DNA from: Duganella guangzhouensis | GTDB taxonomy: Bacteria; Pseudomonadota; Gammaproteobacteria; Burkholderiales; Burkholderiaceae_D | Assembly: GCF_009674535.1 (NCBI RefSeq) | Contig: NZ_WKJK01000017.1 | Location: 62,001-126,000 of the forward strand | Direction: 5' to 3' | Length of the DNA: 64,000 nt | Shown here: positions 9,569 to 16,111 of the stretch, piece after piece | Layout: every line of letters begins with the position of its first letter | Position numbering within the stretch: the stretch's first letter is position 1 | Notes under the pieces: model-generated | The model's input: the letters and a program-made list of their open reading frames with translations, nothing else | Database searches by the model: none | What the model was told of the DNA's origin: nothing | Position numbers and translations under genes: made by a program

Positions 9569-9773
9569 TCTTGCGCGCCGGCGCGGCGTTGGACGCGTGC
9601 GGCGTGGCGGCGCCGAACAGGGCTTCGACCATCGGGTCGCGGCGGATATCCATTTTCTTGGCACGGGTTGGGTAGACGGTATCGTCGACCAGGCGGTGCA
9701 CACGCGCGCCTTCGCGGTTGACGGTTACGCTCAGGGTAGGACCGTCATAGCGGTCTGCAGTCAGTTGTGTCAT
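9549..9773 (-). CDS. Conserved-looking small protein, 74 residues, unknown function
   Basis: A small basic cytoplasmic protein with no motif I recognise. The start at 9773 has an AAGAGAA ribosome site 7 bases upstream and lies 27 bases after the paaX-like stop. It therefore appears to be the last gene of the hemerythrin-DUF2249-membrane protein-PaaX operon. The 20-base overlap with the 3' end of the chemoreceptor gene and the short length leave some doubt that it is expressed. Confidence 0.5.
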   Translation of the reverse strand: MTQLTADRYDGPTLSVTVNREGARVHRLVDDTVYPTRAKKMDIRRDPMVEALFGAATPHASNAAPARKIMVGRR

Positions 9774-9800
9774 GGTTGAATTCTCTTTTGGTGATGGTAA

Positions 9801-10718
9801 TTAAGCTGCCATGTAGACGCTGGCGCGGCGCACGGTCTGGCGCGCTGGCGCGTCGTCATGCTCCGGCTGTTCCGGCGCCTGGGTGGCGGTGATCTTGAGA
9901 ATGTGGCGGCGCGCTTGCGCGGCGCAGCCGGCGTACAGCGCGACATAGGTCTGATATGCCTCCATCGCCGGCCAGTTCTCAGGCAGCAGTTCTTGCGGCA
10001 GCAGCGGATCGCTGCGGCGGCACTGCTGGTAACCGTGGCTGACCAGTAGCCGTACCATGTACGCCTGCTCGTCGCTGAGGGCGGCGCGCCGGCCCAGCAT
10101 CTGCCGCAGCGGTTGGAAGCGTTGCAGGAACTGCGCGTACAGCGCGGCCGGCGTCTCCAGATCCCATTCCATGGTGCCGAACAGTGGCTGACGCACCGCC
10201 GCCGCCAGCTGGGCGCCGTGGATTTCGAACAGCGCCATGCCATGTTCTTCGCCGCACTGCACGCCGCGCGTGTAGGCCGCCGGCCGCGCCAGCAGATTGG
10301 GCGCCAGCATGCAGTATTCCAGGTCCAGCAACTGCTTGCGGGTGCTGGCGTAGCGCGGCGCGCTGATGCCGCCGCTGTTGATCAGCAGCGTCCAGTCTTC
10401 GGCAAAGCTGCGCGCGGCCGGCATGTTGATGCGCTGGCGCGCCGCCAGAAGCGCGGCGGCGGTGGGCGCGGTCAGCATGCACAGGCTGCGCCGGCCATGG
10501 CGTTCCAGCTTGATCATCTGGTGCTCGGCCAGGCGGAACAGCGCGGTGCGGATGGTGCGCTCCTGGAAGCCCAGTGGTTCGAGTAGTGCGATGGCGCTGC
10601 CCAGCCATTGGGTTTTCTGGCCAAATGCCTGCGCTTCGCTGAACATCAGTTTCAGCAGGGTGCTCAGGCGCGGCCTGGCCTGGCGCAGGATGGCGTTGAT
10701 GTGGAATTCGCTATTCAT
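9801..10718 (-). CDS. PaaX-family transcriptional regulator
   Basis: A 305-residue protein. The N-terminal winged helix (about 15-90) follows the PaaX pattern: WLGSAIALLEPLGFQERTIR, then TALFRLAEHQMIKLERHGRR. A central PaaX-like domain and the C-terminal PaaX domain (MLGRRAALSDEQAYMVRLLV) follow. PaaX is best known as the phenylacetyl-CoA-responsive repressor, but no phenylacetate genes are nearby. Here it is the fourth gene of an operon headed by hemerythrin and facing an FNR-type box, with an 8-base overlap with the preceding membrane gene. A role in nitrosative or anaerobic regulation is inferred from context only. Confidence 0.8.
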   Translation of the reverse strand: MNSEFHINAILRQARPRLSTLLKLMFSEAQAFGQKTQWLGSAIALLEPLGFQERTIRTALFRLAEHQMIKLERHGRRSLCMLTAPTAAALLAARQRINMPAARSFAEDWTLLINSGGISAPRYASTRKQLLDLEYCMLAPNLLARPAAYTRGVQCGEEHGMALFEIHGAQLAAAVRQPLFGTMEWDLETPAALYAQFLQRFQPLRQMLGRRAALSDEQAYMVRLLVSHGYQQCRRSDPLLPQELLPENWPAMEAYQTYVALYAGCAAQARRHILKITATQAPEQPEHDDAPARQTVRRASVYMAA

Positions 10719-12018
10719 GATGGTAGTTGGACTGAGAGTAGTACAGGCGCGCGGCGCGCCACAGGTTGAGCCAGAGCGCGAGGCAGGCGGCGCACAGCAG
10801 CGCCGCGCCGGCGCGCGCCAGCATCGGTTGATAACAAGCGGCCAGCAACAACAGCACGGCGGCGGCGTGCAGGCCGTACTGCCATTGCGCGTGGCGCTCG
10901 GGGATGATCTGGTTGATATTGGGCGGCTTGCGGCCGCTGATGTCGCGCCGCTGCTGCAGGTGATACCAGGTCAGGAAGGGCACGATCTTGTACAGCATGC
11001 CGCTGATGGTCGACAGCGCAACGCCACCGATCAGCAGCACACCGATCGCCAGCGGCGCCGCGTTGGAGGGCGTGGCCGCTGGCCACAACCACAGTGCCAG
11101 CGCCGCCAGCAGGCTGGCCATGGCGGTGCGCCAGAACAGCGTGGTGGGATCGGCGCGCGGGCGCTTGCGGCGCGCCAGCAGGTAGAGCGTGACGCCGCCA
11201 AACAGCGCGTAACCGCCGGCCAGCAGCCACAGGCTGGCCTGGTGCAGCAGCGCGCCGGCGCCGTTCCAGCCGCTGGACAGCGAGGCCGCCGCCAGCAGCA
11301 TGAACAGCAGCGTGCTGAATTGGCCGGTCAGCCATTTCGGATAGGGTTCGGTCAACATGAACATCGGCACCACCTGGAAGGCGATGCCGATCACCAGCAA
11401 TCCGATCCAGCCGGACAGCCCCCACAGCGCATGCAGGTCGGTCAGGCGCTGCAACGACAGCTGCAGCAGGCCGGGCCAGGCGAACACGCTTGCCAGCAGC
11501 GCGCCCAGCACCATGGTGACCAGCAGCGACGCCAGCGACAGCCGGACTCCGGCCACCACCGCGCCGGCGCCGGGCAGGTGGTACTGCCACATGCCGACCG
11601 TGCAGGCGCCGACGAACAGCAGCAGTCCGGCCAGCAGCAGCGCCATGGCGAAGCGGAACAGCACCGGGTTCTCATGCCAGAAGCCGGCCGCCAGCAGCAG
11701 CGTACCGGCGCCCAGGCACAGATGGACGGCGGCGCCGACGCGGCCAGTACCGGGAACGCCGATGCCGGCCACCACCGGCAGCATTTGCAGCAGCGCGCCT
11801 ATCATTGTCATGCTGACGCAGCCCAGTACCATCAGGTGGACCACGGCCAGCGTCAACGGCGACCAGCGCGTCAGCAAAGCGGCTTCGCCCTGCCAGGCCA
11901 GCAAGGCGGCGGCCAGCGTCGCAAACAGCGGGGCGCTGAGGAAGTACCGCAGCGGCAGCGACAACGGCGGATTGGCGCCGAAGGCCAGTGCACGCTGCGG
12001 GGCATCCAATGGTTTCAT
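10711..12018 (-). CDS. Polytopic membrane protein, NnrS/heme-copper-oxidase-like
   Basis: A 435-residue integral membrane protein with about 12 hydrophobic segments. It has several His-containing helices (LTLAVVHLMVLGC, RLTDLHALWGLSG, PFLTWYHLQQRRD) that resemble the NnrS and cytochrome oxidase subunit I-like proteins found next to denitrification genes. It starts with a 4-base overlap of the DUF2249 gene and ends overlapping paaX. The context (hemerythrin, DUF2249, FNR box) fits a nitric-oxide stress or microaerobic function. Homology is recognised only loosely, so no symbol is given. Confidence 0.7.
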   Translation of the reverse strand: MKPLDAPQRALAFGANPPLSLPLRYFLSAPLFATLAAALLAWQGEAALLTRWSPLTLAVVHLMVLGCVSMTMIGALLQMLPVVAGIGVPGTGRVGAAVHLCLGAGTLLLAAGFWHENPVLFRFAMALLLAGLLLFVGACTVGMWQYHLPGAGAVVAGVRLSLASLLVTMVLGALLASVFAWPGLLQLSLQRLTDLHALWGLSGWIGLLVIGIAFQVVPMFMLTEPYPKWLTGQFSTLLFMLLAAASLSSGWNGAGALLHQASLWLLAGGYALFGGVTLYLLARRKRPRADPTTLFWRTAMASLLAALALWLWPAATPSNAAPLAIGVLLIGGVALSTISGMLYKIVPFLTWYHLQQRRDISGRKPPNINQIIPERHAQWQYGLHAAAVLLLLAACYQPMLARAGAALLCAACLALWLNLWRAARLYYSQSNYHHE

Positions 12019-12266
12019 GCGCCGTCGGCCAGCCAGATGGTGACTTGGTAGCGCTGTTCGTCGGTGACGGCGCTGTGGTACTGGTAGCCGTTGCGCAGCA
12101 GGATGCGGTACAGCGGCACCGGCTCGCGGTCGATCAGCACGCGCAGCCGCTCTGGTGGCGCCAGCGTGTCCAGCGCTTCCAGGATGCGCACCATCGGTTC
12201 CGGCGGCTCCAGGCCGCCCACGTCCAGCAGGCGGCTGCTGGCGCCGGGGGCGAGCGCGCTGTTCAT
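12015..12266 (-). CDS. DUF2249 domain protein (TusA-like fold)
   Basis: An 83-residue soluble protein containing LDVGGLEPPEPMVRILEALD followed by RVLIDREPVPLYRILLRNGY, the DUF2249 signature. The family is small, related to TusA/SirA, and very often adjacent to hemerythrin and nitric-oxide metabolism genes. Both ends overlap their neighbours by 4 bases, so it is translated as part of the operon. The biochemical role is unknown. Confidence 0.85.
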   Translation of the reverse strand: MNSALAPGASSRLLDVGGLEPPEPMVRILEALDTLAPPERLRVLIDREPVPLYRILLRNGYQYHSAVTDEQRYQVTIWLADGA

Positions 12267-12724
12267 GCCGCGCTCCCGGTTTCGGCGTGGTCGAGGTTTT
12301 TCATGCTGGCGATGACGGCGTCGGCCTGCTTGATCAGCACGAAGTCGGCCTGCGGATACAGGATGCCTTCTTCTTTCAGATTATGCTGGCGCATCAGGAT
12401 GCGCAGCAGGTCGGCCTGGTCGAAGTAGGCTGCGGTGTCGCGTTGGGCGATCGCGGCCCGCATCAGGGCCAGCATCTCGCGCAGCTGGCGGTGCTCGGCG
12501 CGCATCACGGTGGTGGGGCCATAGCCATTGCCCAGCGCGTGGTCCAGGCGCGGGAACAGCACCCGTTCTTCCTTGTCCAGATGGCAGTTGAACAGGGCCA
12601 GGAAGCGTTCGAACTGGCGGCCGGCGGACTCCCAGTGGCGCAGGATGACTTCCGATTCCGCCATGGTGTACTGTTCGTCGCAGCGGCGGTGGTCCTGGTC
12701 GAGATAAGTGGCGATCTTTTGCAT
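12263..12724 (-). CDS. Hemerythrin HHE domain protein
   Basis: A 153-residue four-helix di-iron protein. The iron ligands are visible as H in DQDHRRC, H and E in FNCHLDKEERVLFPR, H in AEHRQLREM, and H and E in RQHNLKEEGILYPQ. Such proteins bind O2 or NO, or repair iron-sulfur centres, in anaerobic and nitrosative stress. It is the first gene of a five-gene minus-strand operon. Its start lies about 65 bases from the centre of the perfect FNR-type box shared with ubiU. Confidence 0.88.
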   Translation of the reverse strand: MQKIATYLDQDHRRCDEQYTMAESEVILRHWESAGRQFERFLALFNCHLDKEERVLFPRLDHALGNGYGPTTVMRAEHRQLREMLALMRAAIAQRDTAAYFDQADLLRILMRQHNLKEEGILYPQADFVLIKQADAVIASMKNLDHAETGSAA

Positions 12725-12782
12725 CTTGTTTGTCCTTGATTAAAGCTGCAGCCATTGTCCCACCCGATAAAGCTCAAATTCT

Positions 12783-12796
12783 TTGATTCATATCAA
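12783..12796. promoter_or_regulatory. Perfect FNR/Dnr-type box, TTGATTCATATCAA
   Basis: The sequence matches TTGAT-N4-ATCAA in all ten defined positions. It lies between the divergent hemerythrin operon (start 12724) and ubiU (start 12834), its centre about 44 bases before the ubiU start codon. A Crp/Fnr regulator with the matching ExxSR recognition helix is encoded at 27680 in this window. Anaerobic or NO-dependent activation of one or both operons is inferred. Confidence 0.85.
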
Positions 12797-12833
12797 GGAT
12801 TTCAGGGTTCATGCAGCGATACAGTTCGTCCCC

Positions 12834-13844
12834 ATGAATCCACACCCTATAGAACTGGTCTGCCCGGCGGGCAGCCTGCCGGCGCTGAAATCGGCGATCG
12901 ACCTGGGCGCCGACTGCGTCTACCTCGGCTTCCGCGATGCCACCAATGCCCGTAATTTCGCCGGCCTCAATTTTGACGATGCCGCCATCGCCAGCGGCAT
13001 CGCCTATGCCCACGATCGCGGCCGCAAGGTTCTGCTGGCGCTGAACACTTATCCGCAGCCGGACAATGTGCAGCTGTGGCAGAGCGCCATCGACCGCGCC
13101 GCGCGTGCCGGCGTTGACGCGGTGATCCTGGCCGACCCTGGCCTGATGCGCTATGCGGCCGACCATCATCCGAATCTGCGGCTGCACCTGTCGGTGCAGG
13201 GCTCGGCCACCAATGCGGAGGCGATTAACTTCTACCAGCATCACTTCGGCGTGCAGCGCGCGGTGCTGCCGCGCGTGCTGTCGCTGGCGCAGGTGGCGCA
13301 TGTGGTGAACAACACCTCGGTCGAAATCGAGGTGTTCGGTTTTGGCAGCTTGTGCGTGATGGTGGAGGGACGCTGCCAGCTGTCGTCCTATGTGACCGGT
13401 GAATCGCCGAATACGCACGGCGTTTGCTCGCCGGCCAAGGCGGTGCGCTGGCAGCAGAATCCGCGCGGGCTGGAGTCGCGGCTCAACGGCGTGATGATAG
13501 ACCGCTATACGCCGCAGGAAAACGCCAGCTATCCAACGCTGTGCAAGGGCCGTTTCGAGGTCGGTGAAGAGACTTATTACGCGATCGAGGAGCCGACCAG
13601 CCTGAATACGCTGGAGCTGCTGCCGCAACTGCTGGCGATGGGCGTGCGCGCGGTGAAGATCGAGGGCCGTCAGCGCAGTCCGGCCTATGTGGCGCAGGTG
13701 ACGCGGGTGTGGCGCGCGGCGCTGGATGATTGTCTGCGCAATGCGGCGCGCTATGCGGTCAAGCCGGCCTGGATGGGCGAATTGAATACGCTGGCCGAGG
13801 GCCAGCAGCACACATTGGGCGCGTATCACCGCTCATGGAAATAA
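12834..13844 (+). CDS. ubiU: UbiU, O2-independent ubiquinone hydroxylation protein (peptidase U32 family)
   Basis: A 336-residue U32-family protein. With UbiV and UbiT it makes ubiquinone without oxygen, hydroxylating the ring in place of UbiI/H/F. Four cysteines, C174, C181, C198 and C237, have spacings of 7, 17 and 39. These are identical to those I recall for the [4Fe-4S] ligands of Escherichia coli UbiU. The ATG at 12834 starts MNPHPIELVCPAG; a TTG 51 bases upstream was rejected because it lies in the FNR box. It is the first gene of ubiUVT. Placement beside denitrification genes makes sense because nitrate respiration needs quinone under anoxia. Confidence 0.93.
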   Translation: MNPHPIELVCPAGSLPALKSAIDLGADCVYLGFRDATNARNFAGLNFDDAAIASGIAYAHDRGRKVLLALNTYPQPDNVQLWQSAIDRAARAGVDAVILADPGLMRYAADHHPNLRLHLSVQGSATNAEAINFYQHHFGVQRAVLPRVLSLAQVAHVVNNTSVEIEVFGFGSLCVMVEGRCQLSSYVTGESPNTHGVCSPAKAVRWQQNPRGLESRLNGVMIDRYTPQENASYPTLCKGRFEVGEETYYAIEEPTSLNTLELLPQLLAMGVRAVKIEGRQRSPAYVAQVTRVWRAALDDCLRNAARYAVKPAWMGELNTLAEGQQHTLGAYHRSWK

Positions 13845-13857
13845 GATGGGAGAAGTC

Positions 13858-14760
13858 ATGTTGAAGCTTGCCCTCGGGCCGCTGCTGTATTACTGGCCGC
13901 GCGCCAGGGTTATGGAATTTTACGAACAGATGGCTGACGGTCCGGTGGATATCGTCTACCTGGGCGAGACTGTGTGTTCGCGTCGCCACGAGCTGCGCGC
14001 GGCTGATTGGCTGCAGGTGGCCGAACTGCTGCAGGCGCGCGGCAAGCAGGTGGTGTTGTCGACGCTGGCCTTGATCGAGTCCAGTTCGGATCTGGGGGCG
14101 CAGCGCAAGCTGACTGCGAATGGACGTTTTCAGGTCGAGGCCAATGATATGGGGGCGGTGCACATGTTATCCGGGCAGTCGCGCTTTGTGGCCGGGCCGC
14201 ATTTGAATGTCTACAATCCGCCGACGCTGGCGCTGCTGCATGGCCTGGGCGCGCAGCGCTGGGTGATGCCGCTGGAGATGGGGCGCGAGGGCTTGCGGCA
14301 TATGCAGGCGACGCGGCCGCCGGGCATCGAGACCGAAGTGTTTGCGTTTGGCCGCATGCCGCTGGCGTTTTCGGCGCGCTGCTTCACGGCGCGCAACCGC
14401 AATCTGCCCAAGGATGATTGTCGTTTCAGTTGCATCGAGCATCCGGACGGGCTGCTGATGCAAACCCGCGAGCAGCAAGAGTTCCTGGTGCTGAACGGGA
14501 TTCAGAGCCAGTCGGCGCTGGTGTACAACCTGGTGGCGGAGTTGGCGCAGCTGACAGAGCTGGGTGTGGACGTGCTGCGTCTCAGCCCTCAGGCCGAGCA
14601 TATGGGCGAGGTGGTGCGCGCCTTCGACGCGGTGCGCAACGGCGCATTGCAGGGCCGCGCGGCGGCCGACGCGCTGGCGCCGCTGCTGCCAGCGGCGGCT
14701 TGCAATGGTTATTGGTACGGCAAACCAGGTCTGGAATATCGGATGGAGGAAGCGGCATGA
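13858..14760 (+). CDS. ubiV: UbiV, O2-independent ubiquinone hydroxylation protein
   Basis: A 300-residue U32-family partner of UbiU. Iron-sulfur ligands C40, C175, C188 and C192 reproduce the C-x12-C-x3-C cluster spacing known for UbiV. The ATG at 13858 is preferred over 13846 because GGGAGAAG precedes it at the right distance. It follows ubiU by 13 bases and overlaps ubiT by 4. UbiU and UbiV form a heterodimer, and the order U-V-T matches that of other anaerobic ubiquinone producers. Confidence 0.93.
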   Translation: MLKLALGPLLYYWPRARVMEFYEQMADGPVDIVYLGETVCSRRHELRAADWLQVAELLQARGKQVVLSTLALIESSSDLGAQRKLTANGRFQVEANDMGAVHMLSGQSRFVAGPHLNVYNPPTLALLHGLGAQRWVMPLEMGREGLRHMQATRPPGIETEVFAFGRMPLAFSARCFTARNRNLPKDDCRFSCIEHPDGLLMQTREQQEFLVLNGIQSQSALVYNLVAELAQLTELGVDVLRLSPQAEHMGEVVRAFDAVRNGALQGRAAADALAPLLPAAACNGYWYGKPGLEYRMEEAA

Positions 14761-15251
14761 ATCCAGCGGCACGACATACACAAGGAGCGGTTTTGCGGCT
14801 GCCGACGGCACTGGCCGCGCTGGGGCAGCGCTTGCCGGCCTATCCTGGCTCGCTGCTGTGCGTGGCGGCGCTGAACCTGGTGCTGCGGCCGCATCTGCCG
14901 GGCGATGTGCGCGCCGGCCTGTCTGGCCGCCATCTGCGGGTGCGCGTCAGCGATGCCGGCGTCGCCTTCGATTTCACCTGGCGCGGCGATGGCTTTGCGG
15001 CACTGCGCGGCGACGGCACGCCGGATCTGGAGATCGGCGCCTGCGCGCGCGATTTCGTTGCGCTGGCGCGGCGTGAGCAGGATCCTGATACGCTGTTCTT
15101 CGCTCGCCGCCTGTCGATGGAGGGCGACACGGAACTGGGCCTGCTGGTCAAAAACACGCTGGACGCGATCGAGCTGCCAGTGACGGAACTGGGCCGGCAA
15201 GCCCTGTCCCGGCTGGTCAGCGCGCTGCCTGGCCGGCGCGGCGCACGCTGA
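14757..15251 (+). CDS. ubiT: UbiT, SCP2-domain ubiquinone biosynthesis accessory factor
   Basis: A 164-residue protein with an SCP2 lipid-binding fold (about 45-150): LRGDGTPDLEIGACARDFVA, then FFARRLSMEGDTELGLLVKN. UbiT is the anaerobic counterpart of UbiJ and holds ubiquinone intermediates. The start ATG overlaps the ubiV stop (ATGA), ruling out the long upstream extension of the reading frame. The last 35 bases overlap the convergent nrdG gene. Confidence 0.9.
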   Translation: MNPAARHTQGAVLRLPTALAALGQRLPAYPGSLLCVAALNLVLRPHLPGDVRAGLSGRHLRVRVSDAGVAFDFTWRGDGFAALRGDGTPDLEIGACARDFVALARREQDPDTLFFARRLSMEGDTELGLLVKNTLDAIELPVTELGRQALSRLVSALPGRRGAR

Positions 15252-15984
15252 AGCTGTCGAATAGCGGCGCGATCCCTGCCAGCATTTCCTCGGACGGATA
15301 ACCGGGTAGGGCGCTGGCCGCCAGCGCGTCATCGGCGCAACCGGTGGCGCGGAAATCCTGCAGCACGTAATGGCGCACGCCCATCGCGGCCAGTGTCCGT
15401 GCCAGCGCACGCAGCGCCGGCGGCGGCAGCTGCGCTGGATGCACGGTGGTGCGGCACTCATAGGCCACACCGCTGGCCAGGATCGCGGCCACGCTTTCGC
15501 GTACCGGATCACCACTGCCGGCCACGCCGGTGATGCCGGCATAGCTTTCAAAGTTGGTCTTGACGTCGAATCCCACCCAATCCAGTAGCGGCAGCACTTG
15601 TCGCAGGCGTTGCGGGTAAATGCACGCGGTTTCCAGGCCGACCTTGAAGCCCAGCGCGCGCACCTCGGCAATCGCGTCCGCCAGCGCCGAATCCATGGTG
15701 GCTTCGCCGCCGCAGAACACCACCGCGTCCAGCAGGCCGGCGCGGCGCCTCAGCGTGGCCAGCACCTCGGACCAGGCGATCGGGCTGTCGCGCGTGCGTT
15801 CCTGCAGATGCGGGTTATGGCAGTAGCCGCAGCGCCACGGGCAGCCCTGGACGAATACCACGGCCGATAGCAAGCCGGGATATTCGGTGGCGCTGAACGG
15901 CGTGTAGCCGCCGACCCGCAGTGCGCGCCGCACGCTGTCAGCTTTCTGGCTGTGCATGCGGTTCGCGGAAGAATTTACGTTCAT
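15217..15984 (-). CDS. nrdG: Anaerobic ribonucleotide reductase activating protein (radical SAM)
   Basis: A 255-residue radical SAM enzyme of the longer NrdG2 type. It abstracts a hydrogen from the NrdD glycine to form the glycyl radical. The cluster motif is CPWRCGYC (CxxxCxxC) in VVFVQGCPWRCGYCHNPHLQ, followed by the FCGGE SAM-binding motif. The ATG at 15984 is chosen for its AAGGTG ribosome site; a GTG at 15993 falls within that site. It begins inside the 3' end of the small glycyl-radical gene, so nrdD, the small gene and nrdG form one coupled operon. The 3' end overlaps ubiT. Confidence 0.88.
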   Translation of the reverse strand: MNVNSSANRMHSQKADSVRRALRVGGYTPFSATEYPGLLSAVVFVQGCPWRCGYCHNPHLQERTRDSPIAWSEVLATLRRRAGLLDAVVFCGGEATMDSALADAIAEVRALGFKVGLETACIYPQRLRQVLPLLDWVGFDVKTNFESYAGITGVAGSGDPVRESVAAILASGVAYECRTTVHPAQLPPPALRALARTLAAMGVRHYVLQDFRATGCADDALAASALPGYPSEEMLAGIAPLFDSFSVRRAGQAAR

Positions 15985-16111
15985 GGAATTCACCTTGTTT
16001 GCCGATGTTGAACGACGAAACCGGACGGTGATAGCCCATCACGCGGGTCCAGATTTCGCACGGCTGGCGTTCGCTGTCGTCGAGTTGCACGGCGGGGGTT
16101 ATTGAGTGCAT
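15938..16111 (-). CDS. Separate glycyl-radical tail of class III ribonucleotide reductase (57 residues)
   Basis: A 57-residue protein containing RQPCEIWTRVMGYHRPVSSF and then NIGKQGEFHERKFF. In ordinary NrdD proteins this stretch is the extreme C-terminus carrying the radical glycine, here G26 in RVMGYHRP. The large NrdD frame stops just before it, after the zinc-binding CPKC. The ATG at 16111 has an AAGGA ribosome site and overlaps the nrdD stop region in another frame. The 3' end overlaps the nrdG start. It probably assembles with the large chain to form active NrdD. The motif assignment is strong; that the protein works in trans is inferred. Confidence 0.8.
   Translation of the reverse strand: MHSITPAVQLDDSERQPCEIWTRVMGYHRPVSSFNIGKQGEFHERKFFREPHAQPES

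Noticed and set aside
9801..10718. Phenylacetate catabolism regulator (paaX proper)
   Set aside because: The family fits, but no paa genes are in the window and the gene is embedded in a hemerythrin operon, so the specific symbol is withheld.
12783..12833. TTG start extending ubiU by 17 residues
   Set aside because: The TTG is the first half of the perfect FNR box and has no ribosome site; the ATG at 12834 gives the family N-terminus.
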